A DNA stretch of 64,000 nucleotides from Chelonoidis abingdonii (GCF_003597395.2 NC_133770.1:35232793-35296792); one strand, 5' to 3'; numbered from the stretch's first letter, positions 23,641 to 34,759 are shown. Numbers and translations are program-made. The notes: generated from the sequence alone by a model not told the origin.

Positions 23641-25436
23641 AAAACAATTATTTCTTGTGTTTTGGGACTCCCAGTGAATTGAGAAATCTGTTGTTTGCCC
23701 TTCTCTGATCTGAAACAAGTTGTGGGGGCCCCATTAAGCACTTTCCCCTCTTGAAACTGGTTCAAAAGTGCCATGATGGGTGAGTCAATGTGTGCATGTG
23801 AAGATTCTCTGTATATGGGTGAAATTTGCCCCTGCACTGTTTATGCATCATTGAAGCCCTATTTTAAGCCTTCCTTATGTGATTGCATAGGTAGCATGTA
23901 TGTCTGGGTGCAATTTAGGTGACTGTTTTGAACATTTGACTGTAAAAACTGTTACTGACGTCCCATTGTCCTTTGAAATGGACATTTTTTGTGGATTTAT
24001 ATTTAGAAAGATCATGTCAAGTGCTCCTTTACCTTTTCTTCAATCAAGTGTATGCAGGACAGAGAAACAATTAACTCCTTTCCCTCTTCTGACTTGCATG
24101 TTTCACTCTGTAACACTGAATAAGTACACCATGGAATCAGTTCTGGCACTGGATTAGGGCATCTTGAAGCTTAAATGACTTTTGTACATTGTGTAAGCAT
24201 GTTTTGTTGTTGTTGTTGGGGAGGGCTGACTGAGGATGTGGGAGAAATGGACAGCTCAGGGGAATGGTTATGAGCAGGGGCCCTGGAATTCTGTGCAACA
24301 TTTTTGTGAATTCTGTGGCAGGCATCTGAAAACATCCTGTGTGTATGCATTTATATCATAATATTATACCGTGTATATAGGATCTGCTCCCAAACCCACA
24401 GCCAACTAGCATAACACAATCATATTTTACTGCTGTAGTGTCAACATAGTGTTGAAAAATGACTTTGAAACCCACTCCTTTATCCCTCACTTTTAATGAA
24501 AAACAATTGGGGCTTGCCATGGAGTGTAATAGAGCTTACCCTGGCTGCATTTAACTTTAACTTTTTTATTTTAAAAGCCTTATTTTAATGTTTAAGAACT
24601 CCTAGTTATAGTTTTCAAATAGAGTGAAAATCTGAACATGTCTCTGTCTGCAGTACTATGAGGATCTTGGTGGGAAGAGGACATTTTAATATTAAAAATA
24701 AAGAAAATAAATACATCCAGAAGATTTCCTCTCTTCTTACCTCTTACTCCCTTTCTCCTTATGGACTCTCACTCTCTCCCCACTCCCCATTTTAAAATCT
24801 CCTTTACCATTTTTCCTTCTCTTCTCCATTCTCCTCTTTTCGTTCCCTCCTTTAGCTCTTCTATCCCTCTCCCCACTGCTTGACAAATGAAGTTTACTTA
24901 GTTTATATTATAAATCATAGCAGTTTGAAATAGAAAAGCCCTATTTCATCACCTGGTCCATTCCTCCAGTCAATACAAGATATTTTGTAGTCCCTTCATA
25001 TGCAACATTTCATATTTTAAGCTTATGACAGATATTTATTTACTTTAAAATGTATACTGCTGACTATCAGCAAGGTATCTGAGCCCTTCCATTATTAATT
25101 ACAAAGGAAGGGCCTGATCCAAAGCCTAGGGATGTCAATGATGAAAGATTCCTGATGACATCAGAGCATTTTGGATCAGGCGCCAAAAGAACATAACACA
25201 ACCCTCAGTTTGCTGACAGCTCCCCACCAAGATCAACACTTCCCATTCTCTGTTATAAACTCCACAGAGAAAATGTCGTGCTCTTGTGTCTCCAGTGACT
25301 TGAGTGTGTAGATAGGCCTTGTACCAGTCCCTGAAGGTTAACATACTTGGGTCTGATGTTCCAGAGCTGGAAGTGAATTCAAGAGGTGAAGGTTTCAGGG
25401 AATGCCTTGTCACAGCCATTCAAATCTAGGGATGAT
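23641..25436. other. Non-coding DNA with a C/T-rich patch
   Basis: A short GTT repeat at about 24203-24217 and a strongly pyrimidine-rich stretch at about 24728-24885 are the only notable items. Frames are below 95 codons with no motif. Confidence 0.5.
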
Positions 25437-26290
25437 AATCCAGAGCAGCAGTGTTCTCAACTGTCAGTTGGGTGCATGAGAGGAGGTGGTTTCTGAAACA
25501 GGCAAGACTTGAACCATGAAGGGCTTTATAGAACCAACACCTGGGTTTGCACCCAAAAACAAACTGGTAGCTTATGCAGTCTGTGGAGAACAGGTATAAC
25601 ATGATTCACGTGAAAAAATGTTTCTGCACTAGCTGAAGTTTAAGTGGTCTACAAAAGTACTCCCATGCACAGAACATTGCAGTTATTCGGTCTGGAGTTG
25701 GCAAATATATGACTAACTGGTAAGGCCTATATCCAATAATCTCCATACCCACTGTCATCAGCATATTGGTGGCACTGCAGCCCACACTGTCTCACTCTGT
25801 TCCAGTGGCCTCATATACATTTGAATCAAGAGAGGAAGAGTGACAGATTTCGATACTGTGGTACCGTACATGAGAGAACCGTCAGAGCAGATGAGCAACT
25901 CCTCACAACAAAAAAATCTCAATAAATAAATACAAATCTATGTTTAAATGTCCCAATACCACTCTCTGGAATATCTCCATAAAGTGGTAATTGGGCCATT
26001 CAAACACAATTCTCTTCTGCCTGCCAGTGTCTAAAGATAAATCTGAGAGCAGTTGACAGATCTAAGGACAGTACAGGTATCTGTATCTTTGTCTGGTGAC
26101 AGAAAGAGATTATTAGCCAGGAAGACCAGTTCAGTCTCTATACTGTAGCCAGATCTAAAATCAGATTGAAAGGGGGTAGAGGCAAGGTGTTGCTGGAGCT
26201 ACTTCATCATAGCCTTCTCAGTAACCCTCTAGCATACAGAAAGGGTAATCATCAGTGAAAACATCAATTTAAAGAATTGGTCTCCTGAGC
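25437..26290 (-). pseudogene. L2-type LINE reverse transcriptase, decayed
   Basis: Conceptual translation of the minus strand, with frameshifts and stops, gives L2-clade RT landmarks in the right order. PFQSDFRSGYSIETEL is at about 26170-26125, in place of the family's PFQSGFRP..STETAL. VLSLDLSTA is at about 26080-26045, in place of VLLDLSAAFD, so the catalytic aspartate context is lost. SRPNNCNVLCMGV is at about 25700-25655, in place of SRLDYCNALY.GLP. VIPVLHRLHKLPVCFW is at about 25602-25555, in place of ITPVL..LHWLPV. Only about 370 nt separate the second and third landmarks, much less than expected, so an internal deletion is likely. The limits are approximate. This is not a functional gene. 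Confidence 0.8.
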
Positions 26291-28857
26291 ATGGGGCTGG
26301 AGGTCATTCATTTGAGAGTTTCTGGCATCTTTCCTCCTCCAGCTCCACAAAATAAGGTATTGACAAATTTCTGCCAAGTGTGAACCCAGTATATGCTCAG
26401 GAGATTATACCAGTATGATGGACGTGGGTCCAGTTCACAGGTCATAGCCTGATACTCTTCTGGCAGTGCAAATTGGCCGCAAGTCAACCAGCGCTTCTCC
26501 CCTGACCTGACATAAATAATTCTGTCAGTAGCAGCCAGTCTGTTCAAAATCGGATCAACCCTGTCCACAAAGCAGATAGTAAATTCCCCATGGGAGAAAC
26601 AGTTAATTCTGATTCCAGGTGGAGACAGGCCAGATTCTCTAGGCTGTAAACTGCCTTGAGCAGTTCTGCTGACTACAAATTTGCAGATGCTTATGATGGG
26701 GAGATGGTGGGCGGGGGAACAGGACTTTCTTCACTGCAAAAAACAAAAACAAGCTATATACAGCAGTCAGATTCAGAGTGAAATTTCCATTCTACCTGCC
26801 TCCCTCTGTAATTTATCTGCCATGAGGCTTCTGTAGAACAGCGAGACATAAATTAGGGGAGCCCAAAGGGAAAAGTCTTTCTGAAGCCTTTGCACCAGTT
26901 TCTGGGGTCAGAAGATGATCATAAATGCTCTACAAAGCAGTTTGATAGAATGGCTCATTAGAATTAGTCCTCCAGAAAAAAGTGTATTTCTTGGTTTAAG
27001 GATCAGAACAGTAACACCTAGTCTCCATAGATTGAGCACAGAGGTAGGTCAACTCACATTTCCTCCAGTCATGCTAGACGAACTGCTGTTTACTAAGTCC
27101 TTTCAGAAGGTACTACCTGCTCTGCATGGATATTAAATGACACTCTTTGCAAGAGTAGGAGAATGGCCTAGTGTTCATGATTACAATTGTCTCTCCATTC
27201 TGTTGCGTAGCATGCTCTACGCTGATTGCTTGCTACCTTCGTACTCCAGAGGTGGCTGGATTTTAGTGTTGTTGAATGGTTTATGGTTTAATTTGGGATC
27301 CACTGGGAGTAAAGGAGCTATATCGATGTAAATTAATATAATAATATTAACTCCACTTAACCCAGCTTTCCCCTCTGCTTTCTCACACTGCTGTTTAAGT
27401 CATGTACCCTTAAACTGTGGTTTGAGAAGCATTATAAAATCAAGATGTGTCTGTAACCCGGAGAATTATATCACATAACCACTAATTTACATAAACATGT
27501 AAACTTGATTTTTCATTCAGCTGACTCCTATTATTCCTCATCCCTCTTCCTCCTTCTGTTTCTTTCTTTTGCTTGTTTTGAAAGTGCTGGTCAACACCCA
27601 TGAAACCAGCGTCTCCCAAACCAAAGAAGGACAGTGCACAAAAGGAGGAAAGAGAAATAGTTGTTTGCTGCTGCCAGTTTTAAAATGAAGATCATTATAC
27701 TTGGCCTTTTATCAACCCAGTAAATATTCTACAGTATTCACGATTTAGGGCCAAAGAGCCCCTTTTGATCAGAGATGTCTTTATTTCTGGAATAGAGAAT
27801 GTGTAATTCATAAGGAATCTATACATTCTAAATATGTTTCAGTCACATGAGATTGACTTCCTGTGTCTTAATTTCCATGTTGGTTTCTTTTCACTGTATA
27901 ATAATCCGTAACCTTCTCTTTTTCTCTCTTCCACCCTCTAATACATGCCCCTTCCCCTTTGAATTGCAAGCTCCATTTGCTCTGCATATTCCAAATGATA
28001 ACAAAACAGCAAGGTTTGGCACACAAAGACTACAATTCTGTATGACTTATATGAATTTCATAAAATAGAAGAGAAGGGGGATATGCATCTCTTAAGCAGG
28101 ACGCAGCATAATTGATCATTTTTTCTTTAGCTGCTCCCTAGAGGGAACTTTGGTGAAGCTGTTCATAATGTCACAAGTGCATGCTGTGAGAATAATATTG
28201 TCAGATCAAAATGAATACTAAGCTGTAGCTGTAATTTATATTATTGAAGGCATTGTTCTTAAATTCCAGCCTCTTTCCATGCTGGGGCTAGACCGAAATA
28301 ACTAGACAGGCCTATGAATGTTTCTAAAATAACTGAAACTACTGCAAGCATGTCAAAATAAGGATCCCTTAGTTTGCTGGGGTCTGTCCTAGTTGCACGG
28401 ACTGCTCCTGTATGCCTGCCCTGGCTTTTACATCAATTCCTGCTGGGGCATTGGACAAGTCATGTAAAGGGACACTGTTAACTTAAAAACCCACATTTCT
28501 GTTTGTAAAAGTTTTGCCTGTTATTGTTACAAGTAACAGCTAAGATAAATGTCATGGAAAGACACTGGAGAAAAAAAACCTTGCTCTTTCCCCAGTTTGA
28601 CTTAGTGCACGTGGCAACCTGTTCTGTCTAGCCAGTTTCCCTCTTTCTCTTGTGTAGTGAGTTATTCAGTTTGTGTGGGTCTTTCACACAGTAGCAATGG
28701 AGAGAAAAATATTTTTAAAATAGGCAACTGTGCTGATGAAAGTATTAAAACTGGCAGGAGGGCTCAGGGCAGGTATAGTAACCAAAATAAATGACTTTTA
28801 ACTTTTCTTTTGCAGTTGACGAGGTTTCAAGTGAATATTGTCACTTTCAGTACATTG
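26291..28857. other. Non-coding DNA; one weak exon candidate
   Basis: The first few hundred bases may be further L2 sequence too decayed to confirm. A weak exon candidate (27585-27660) is discussed in the findings. Otherwise nothing recognised. Confidence 0.4.
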
Positions 28858-28975
28858 CATCTCATTTTTCCCCATCTGCTCAAATGAAGATAATAACAGT
28901 TACCTCACAAGAGTGTTGTCAGGATTATTAATGAGTTAATACTTTTGCAGACTTTTAATATGGAAAACAGAATAT
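28858..28975 (+). mobile_element. MIR/CORE-SINE fragment
   Basis: Plus-strand core and tail of a MIR-type SINE: 'tctcatttttccccatctg', 'agataataacagttacctca', then 'gttgtcaggattattaatg' followed by 'agttaatac'. Diverged, with a small internal gap. Confidence 0.7.
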
Positions 28976-29320
28976 ACTATATGTGTGATGTATTAATAAT
29001 GATAATTATGTGACTCCTGAAAAACACCATACTGCATTACAGAGCTATTATTGTCCACTAACTATAATCTTGGCACTGAATGCTATGAGTTTTAATGCTT
29101 ACTCTATACTGAACACTTCTATTAACGGAAAGGTATGTAGGATCCCATTGGTAGGAGATTTATTGGTAATTCCTGCTATAAACAACAGGGACCAAATATT
29201 CAGCCTAGCTGGTCTCTGGGTACATGGTGGGAACACAGCGAAGCATTCCTGGCAAATCAGAATCTAATCCTCTTGAGTGCTTGTGCAGTTGGGAGCAGAA
29301 AGGAACAGCAGAAAGGAAGC

Positions 29321-29430
29321 TACAACAACAACAACAACATTCATAATTATTTATTATTTATGTTGTGGTAGCTCTTAGAGACCCCAGTTGTACCCTGTAC
29401 TAGACACAGTACAAACACATAACAAAAAGG
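29321..29430. repeat. (CAA)n plus interspersed repeat fragment
   Basis: Six CAA units at about 29321-29339 precede an ATTTATT-rich start and the blocks 'gtggtagctcttagagacc' and 'gtacaaacacataacaaaaa'. It is the second copy of the family seen at 1240-1340. Confidence 0.55.
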
Positions 29431-29715
29431 CATTTCTGACTGTTGCTGTTTAATTGTCTTTCACCCCAAGGAACCTGAAGTATTTTCCAAAGTGTACACA
29501 GAAATCACTCCTCCCATCACTGAAGTGCATCACCCTCTGAGACTTAACCCAGTACCTTTCCAGTAGCACACAGAAGAAGAATATTATATGCAGTTGAAAC
29601 AGGAGGACATTTAGAAAATGTGATATTTGGAATTCAATAGAAAGTGTTGTGCAGTTGATAATGACTGCAGGTGCCTGTCATGTAGTATGTATTGCTATAT
29701 ATTTATCTTTACATA

Positions 29716-29815
29716 TGCAGTGGTGTTATAGCTGTGTTGGTCCCAGGATATTAGAGAGACCTGGTAGGTAAGGTAATGTCTTTTATGGGACCAGCTTCTG
29801 TTGGTGAGAGAGACG
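29716..29815 (-). mobile_element. Penelope-like element 3' tail fragment
   Basis: The stretch contains 'gtgttatagctgtgttggtc', 'aggatattagagagac' and 'tgttggtgagagagac'. In reverse complement these resemble the 3' end of reptile Penelope-like elements, which finishes with an 'aacacggct'-type terminus; compare the plus-strand copy ending near 32745. Only the tail is present. Confidence 0.5.
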
Positions 29816-30195
29816 ACTTAAGGAGTTCTTCAAACACAGTGCTTTCCATATGTAAAGTGCTATGGAGGTCCTATAATTTGGTAATACTGTACATAGTGCA
29901 TGACATGATATTGGCTTGTTCTTTTATCAAGCTACACAGGGTCAGTAACCAAAATATGATTCCAAAGCCAAATGTGGACCAGAGACCTCTACAATACAGC
30001 CTGTAGTTGCATTATTTTTTAGTAAATAAGTTGGCTTATTGAGGCTTAAGATCCCAGTATGTATTGCTCCATCTTGATCAAACCAAAAGGAGATCCATGC
30101 CTCTACAGTAAAGAGAAAGATGTCTGCAATCAGATCTACTTTATGCAAATTAAGATAGCTCCTATGCTTATGGCTACTAAATAGGGTAAATCTGG

Positions 30196-30463
30196 CAGGG
30201 CCGCCCAGAGGATTCAGTGGGGCTGGGGTCTTTGGTGGTGGGGCCCCCCACCGCCGAAGACCCGGGGCAGAAGGACCCCCCACTGCCGAATTGCCGCTGA
30301 AGACCCGGAGCAGAAGAAGCTCCGGGGGCCCGGGCCCTGTGAGAGTTTTCCAGGGACCTTGGAGCAAGTGAAGGACCCTGCTCCAGGGCCCCAAAAAACT
30401 CTTGTGGGGGCCCCTGTGGGGCCTGGGGCAAATTGCCCCACTTGCCCCCCCCGGGGAGTCCTG
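30196..30463. mobile_element. hAT-type MITE with perfect 8-bp target duplication
   Basis: Starts CAGGGCCGCCCAGAGG and ends GGGGAGTCCTG, with imperfect inverted ends of the CAGGRC type. The flanking 8-mers are identical: AAATCTGG at 30188-30195 and at 30464-30471. Inside, 'gcaaattgccccacttgcccc' is the reverse complement of a word in the 21353 element. GC-rich, 268 bp, no transposase. Overlapping minus-strand frames of 88-150 codons here are by-products. Confidence 0.92.
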
Positions 30464-31127
30464 AAATCTGGGGTATCCATGCTATCCTGAATAAAGTACT
30501 GGTCATATTTGGGATCTGCAGTTCAAGTCTATTTTATAGTAGTTATGGATCAAGATTAAAATGCTCACTCTGTACATTGCTGGTGACCGAGTGCTCACCT
30601 CAATATGGCCAATGGGATTTTGTATGTTTGGCATTATTAATTCATTCCTTTCAAACACCATTGTCAAGGATAGTATTCCGTGCCAGTGACATGCCATTTT
30701 TACCACTGCAACTGAAAATGATCTGACTCTTTGGAAAAGGCACCAGTTTCAGGAATACATTGTGTATTCTGGCTTTCAGCATTCAAGATCACCATCTCCT
30801 TTGCTGTTCAGAAATACAGCATTCCGTGGGTATTTTTTTACCTTCAGAAGTTGTTTTCACCAATGTGTTTCCCTTGCAGTTAAAATATTCTGGTATTCAG
30901 ATACATAGAATGTCAAAAGACATTATGTCCAGTACTGAGAGAGACAGAGTGGGACAAATTACGTGAGATGAACAAGCAAAATGTAGCTTTGCTTTGTGAA
31001 TTTGGTCCAGTCATTTTAAACACTTGATCTTCCCAGGTGCTGAGCAATCCTAGAGACCCTCAATTCCCCTTGACATCAGGGGGAGGTAAACGCACTAATC
31101 ACCTGGCTGAACGGACTCATTAACCTT
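30464..31127. other. Non-coding DNA, nothing recognised
   Basis: Unique sequence with short motif-free frames. Confidence 0.5.
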
Positions 31128-31260
31128 TTGGTGCTTCATTGTCCTCATCTATAAAATGGAGGCAATGTTTACCAACCTCAGTGGATTGTTGTGAGGCTTA
31201 ATTAACACTTTTTGTAAAGTGCTTTAAGATTCTTGGCTACTATAGAAGTGCAAGACAAGA
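31128..31260 (+). mobile_element. MIR/CORE-SINE fragment
   Basis: Plus-strand MIR landmarks: 'cctcatctataaaatgga', 'gattgttgtgaggcttaatt' and 'tgtaaagtgctttaagattc'. It is the best-preserved MIR-type core in the window. Confidence 0.8.
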
Positions 31261-32017
31261 AGTGCATTAGAAACTTGGAGTAGAAGCAAAGGAATTATGG
31301 CAGCAAAAAGGCCCACAACACTAGAAGTTAAAGGTTTTCGGAGTTCATTATACAATCTTTCTCTTTTATCAGTTGTTAGCAAGAACTTTGCAAAATAATC
31401 AATGATATTTCTATTACAGTCCAGTTTTAGAGGCAAATAGTTCAAATAAATCTATTTGTTTTTCAAAACAAAACCTGACTGAGTTAAAGAGTTTTTTCTT
31501 TAAAACAATAGCATTATATAATGGTAAGTGTGGGTGAGTGAGGACTAGAATTGCATTGTATATACGCAAGTTATTTGAGTGTATTCTAGCTAAAATTAGT
31601 GCAATTTAAACTTCTCATGTAGACAAGTCCTTAGATTCTATTTTTTGGCTGACTGTTTTGGTATGACCTTGGGCAAGTCACTTTCATTTATATCTAGATG
31701 AACACTCCTAAAAAAGATTTGCACATACTCAGTGAAATCAACAGTGGAACTGGAATACTGATCACCATTCATGGCCACAGTCCTCAAATGTTTGTACAAG
31801 CAATTTTTTTGTTCACAAGAATCTTTTCCTAAAGTAAAAGTTTCACAGATGCTTGAGTGACTGTGTGTTCTTATGGCAGTGACATTCATTATTTTTTTCC
31901 ATTTTTATTTGTACACCTACCCACATGGGTGTTTTTATTACAAGGCGGGGCATATTCACCCCCATCCTATCGCTTTAAAATGAAAGAAAATAAATGAATA
32001 AGAAGAAAATAATTATT
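31261..32017. other. Non-coding DNA
   Basis: A small MIR-like piece 'gaccttgggcaagtcacttt' occurs at 31664-31683. Nothing else is recognised before the Penelope-like element. Confidence 0.5.
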
Positions 32018-32106
32018 GTCCACATATCTATTCAAGGGACACTATCATAGGACCTAACCACATCAACCACACTATCCAGGGCTCGTTCACCTGCACATCT
32101 ACCAGT

Positions 32107-32403
32107 GTGATATATGCCATCATGTGCCAGCAATGCCCCTCTGCCGTGTACATTGGCCTAACTGGACAATCTCTATGCAAAAGAATAAATGGACACATCA
32201 GAAATCATAACATTCGAAAACCAGTAGTAGGAGGACACGTCAGTCTCTCTGGTCACTCAATAACAGACCTAAAAGTGGCAATTTTTCAACAACAAAAATT
32301 CAAAAACAGACTCCAATGTGAAGCTGCAGAACTGGAAGTAATTTGCAAACTGGATACCATCAGATTAGGCCTGAATAAAGACTGGGAATGGTTGGGTCAT
32401 TGA
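32107..32403 (+). pseudogene. GIY-YIG endonuclease domain of a Penelope-like retroelement
   Basis: An open stretch of 98 codons with the features of the Penelope endonuclease. There is an IYAIMCQQC segment with a CxxC pair, then YIGLTGQSLCKRINGH with the YIG core, the arginine and the following histidine of the GIY-YIG fold, and the AELEVICKLDT region near the end. In the full element this domain follows the reverse transcriptase in one polyprotein and nicks target DNA to prime reverse transcription. Here the frame has no true ATG at its start (it opens with GTG) and no RT, so it is a fragment rather than a gene, although no stop interrupts it. A few codons before the histidine-rich segment seem to be missing compared with other copies that I recall. 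Confidence 0.85.
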
Positions 32404-32622
32404 ACAACCTAAACTTAATTTCCCCAATACTAATCCCCCGTATTGTTACTCACACCTTCTTGTCAACTGTCTGTAATGGGCCACTCTCTTACCACTTCAT
32501 AAGTTATTTTTTCTCCCTTGGTATCCTGCTGTTAATTGATTTATCTTGTTAAACTGACCTCACACGTGGTAAAGCAACCCCCATCCTTTCATGTATTTAT
32601 ACCTGCTCCTGTATTCATGCAT

Positions 32623-32658
32623 CTGATGAAGTGGGTTCTAGCCCACGAAAGCTTATGC
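32623..32658 (+). ncRNA. Hammerhead-ribozyme-like core in Penelope tail
   Basis: The tail reads CTGATGA (32623-32629), a 5-bp helix GTGGG/CCCAC (32631-32635 with 32642-32646) around a six-base loop, then GAAA (32647-32650), then GC-TTAT-GC as a possible minimal stem III (32651-32658). CUGANGA, stem II and GAAA in this order are the conserved hammerhead core, and Penelope-like elements are known to carry such ribozymes. Against activity in this copy, there is one extra A before stem II, the two bases after stem III are CC instead of U plus a non-G base, and stem I pairing is poor. It is probably an inactive relic. Confidence 0.45.
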
Positions 32659-32745
32659 CCAAATTAATTTGTTAGTCTCTAAGGTGCCACAAGGACTCCT
32701 CATTGTTTTTGCTGATACAGACTAACATGGCTACCACTCTGAAAA

Positions 32746-34422
32746 GATATAAGAAGGTTGCCTTTGTTATACTGGGATGATTCAGTACGTCCCACCAAAT
32801 CAAGTGTTTCTTCTCTCTGTGACTCCCTCCCTCAGTACAGATCACACATTTTCCCTGCTGAGTCCAGTAGTGAAGCAATACCCTAAAGTATGCTAGGGGG
32901 CACTAGGCTTTTGGACATTCCATCTCGGAAAGACATAGAAAACTCAGGTCCCTGACCACTTGGGAAGATTTATGAAACTCATGGCACTTTGGAAGAGGAG
33001 ACAGTATTTGTTAAGTTTGGCACACTAGCCAAATTCTAACTCATTTAATTATTTCCTGCCAGCTTGCTTTTCTCCTGCAATGTCAGCTAGGTATCATATT
33101 CTTCACTTCCCACCCTGAACTGTTATGGAATATTGCTATGTGCTGTGTTATGCTGATAAACATATGCTGGGTTTCATGACAGAAGTGGCTGCATTCCAGT
33201 GGCGGATGAAGTGATCCGTTATGTATAGTTTGCACAATTACCTAACAAAGTTTGTAAAGTGTTTTAGGATCCCTTCAGATGGAAGCTCTATTTAAAGAAA
33301 AGATCAACCTTGGAATTATCATGGTGGCTGGCAACCAGTGATCAGCCTGATTCCCAAATATGTCTTCTGTGGAATCCAAACACACAGATAGGGAACACCG
33401 GCACTGTTAGGCTTGTGCCTACTGTGCCTAATTGGAAATCCACCTCTATCTGTTACTGTGGAGAACTTCCTTGAATTAACAATTGTCATTCTTGAGTGGG
33501 CAATGGTGTCATTTGCTATGGGCAAGTTGCCCCCCAAAGCTTGGTTTGCCCGTCAGATGTTTCATAGGTCTATACGGGCCACTTGTTGCACCCCGGGAAT
33601 TTTGTAGGATATAGCATAAACACATATAATGTTCTATGTGCTGATGCAACCTTCCCCTCCCCTTTCAGAATTTTTCTGAAAAGAATCCCCTGGATGGGGT
33701 GAAGGAGATTTAACACAATCACTAAAGGCTACTGATCACGTGTGTTTGTTAGTTATGTAAATATGTGTCCTTTCTAAATCCCTGTTTGCAGTTTAGTTGC
33801 AGACTGGCTCAGGGTCACATTTAAAACCAATGTGACCCTGTGGAAATTTTGTTTTGTAGAAAATTTACCCTTAGATTCGTACAGGAGTGTGGCTCTGCTT
33901 TTTCATGTTTCTTATCATCCCTGATGTCCTCAGGATTATTTTTTTACCATCTAGCTCCATTCCACCAGAACCTTTAAGTAACCTTGCAGGGCCAGAGTCA
34001 CCTTTGTTGAAGCTGGGAGAATTACATCTACCACCCAAGCCTGATACACTGTGCTCCAGGAGGAATTCATCTCTAGAGAGCAGATCCCTCCCCACTAAAG
34101 TTATGTACTTTGGGGACCTTGCTGATTATGATACTCCTGTGTCTTTGCCTGGCCACAGCCTCTCAAAGTGGACTTTTTGTTACCCGGTGCCTTGCTCAGG
34201 GTCTATGCTAGTTCCTTCTGGCTAAGACCCTTGAGTGAATCTGTCCACAGTATTTCAGGCTCTCTCGCTGGATATCTGTACAACTATTTTCATCAAGGAC
34301 TAATCTCCATTTCAAAAGTAGTTTTACTTCCACCTGAGCCAATTTAATGCTGGGTTTGGGGTACATTTTAGGAAATACTGTGCACAAAATGAACAATAAT
34401 AGGATTTTCTTTCTGCTTTCAG
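32746..34422. other. Non-coding DNA, probable intron of the 34.4-kb gene
   Basis: Contains a MIR-like tail at about 33250-33300 ('gtttgtaaagtgttttagga') and a perfect 12-bp hairpin at 33810-33840. The 112-codon plus frame at 33887-34225 has no motif. If the downstream exons are real, this is intronic. Confidence 0.45.
33810..33840. repeat. Perfect 12-bp hairpin
   Basis: CAGGGTCACATT (33810-33821) and its exact reverse complement AATGTGACCCTG (33829-33840) around the loop TAAAACC. No recognised repeat surrounds it. Confidence 0.9.
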
Positions 34423-34456
34423 AAACTTTGGAAAATGGACCCAAGAAGTGTGAAAG
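34423..34456 (+). CDS. Candidate penultimate coding exon, unidentified host gene
   Basis: A 34-nt candidate exon. It is preceded by a pyrimidine-rich acceptor ('ttttctttctgctttcag') and followed by a strong donor, AAG|GTGAGT. Read with two leading bases of a split codon it encodes TLENGPKKCE and ends with two bases (AG) of a codon completed by the first base of the next exon. That phase exactly matches the open frame of the exon at 34573, which is the main evidence that the two belong together. In the alternative phase (KLWKMDPRSVK) the next exon would hit a stop after about 23 codons. I do not recognise the protein. Confidence 0.55.
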
Positions 34457-34572
34457 GTGAGTGAGGGGCTGTCATTGCCATTTGAATTTTTCTGTGTAAT
34501 TTGTACCCTGGTCACATGTCATGGTAGAAATGTAATCTGTACGTGTAAATGTTTTTTGTTGCTTGAATCTAG

Positions 34573-34759
34573 CGCAGCTAACAGAAAAGGAACAAGCAAA
34601 GATGAAACATACTGGAAGGAGATCAATGCAGCGATGGCCCTAACAAACCTTGCCCAAGGAAAAGATAAACTGCAGGGAACTACCAGCTGCATCATTCAAA
34701 AATCATCACATATATCAGAAATAAAGACTGTTAAAGTGCCATTAGTTCAGCAATTTTGA
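34573..34759 (+). CDS. Candidate last coding exon, unidentified host gene
   Basis: Follows a 116-bp intron whose end reads 'tttttgttgcttgaatctag'. The exon completes a serine codon and gives about 60 more residues before TGA at 34757-34759. It includes AANRKGTSKDETYWKEINAA, then AMALTNLAQGKDKLQGTTSC, and ends VKVPLVQQF. The composition is balanced, unlike the AT- or GC-biased chance frames elsewhere, and no repeat family covers it. The basic, serine/threonine-rich character would suit the C-terminal tail of a nuclear or cytoplasmic regulatory protein, but no domain is recognisable. Earlier exons must lie upstream, perhaps outside the window, which implies long introns. A processed or dead copy is less likely because the intron is kept. 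Confidence 0.6.

Larger units (their letters stand above)
32018..32745 (+). mobile_element. Penelope-like element, 5'-truncated (endonuclease and 3' tail)
   Basis: Contains the GIY-YIG endonuclease coding part (32107-32403), an untranslated stretch, then the 3' tail with 'ttagtctctaaggtgccaca', 'actcctcattgtttttgctg' and a final 'cagactaacatggctaccac'. I recognise this ending as the Penelope-like tail common in turtle genomes. The reverse transcriptase that should lie upstream is absent, so the copy is 5'-truncated. The 5' limit is approximate. A hammerhead-like core sits in the tail at 32623-32650. Confidence 0.85.

Noticed and set aside
29942..30506. Overlapping minus-strand frames of 88-150 codons
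   Set aside because: By-products of the GC-rich hAT MITE at 30196-30463.
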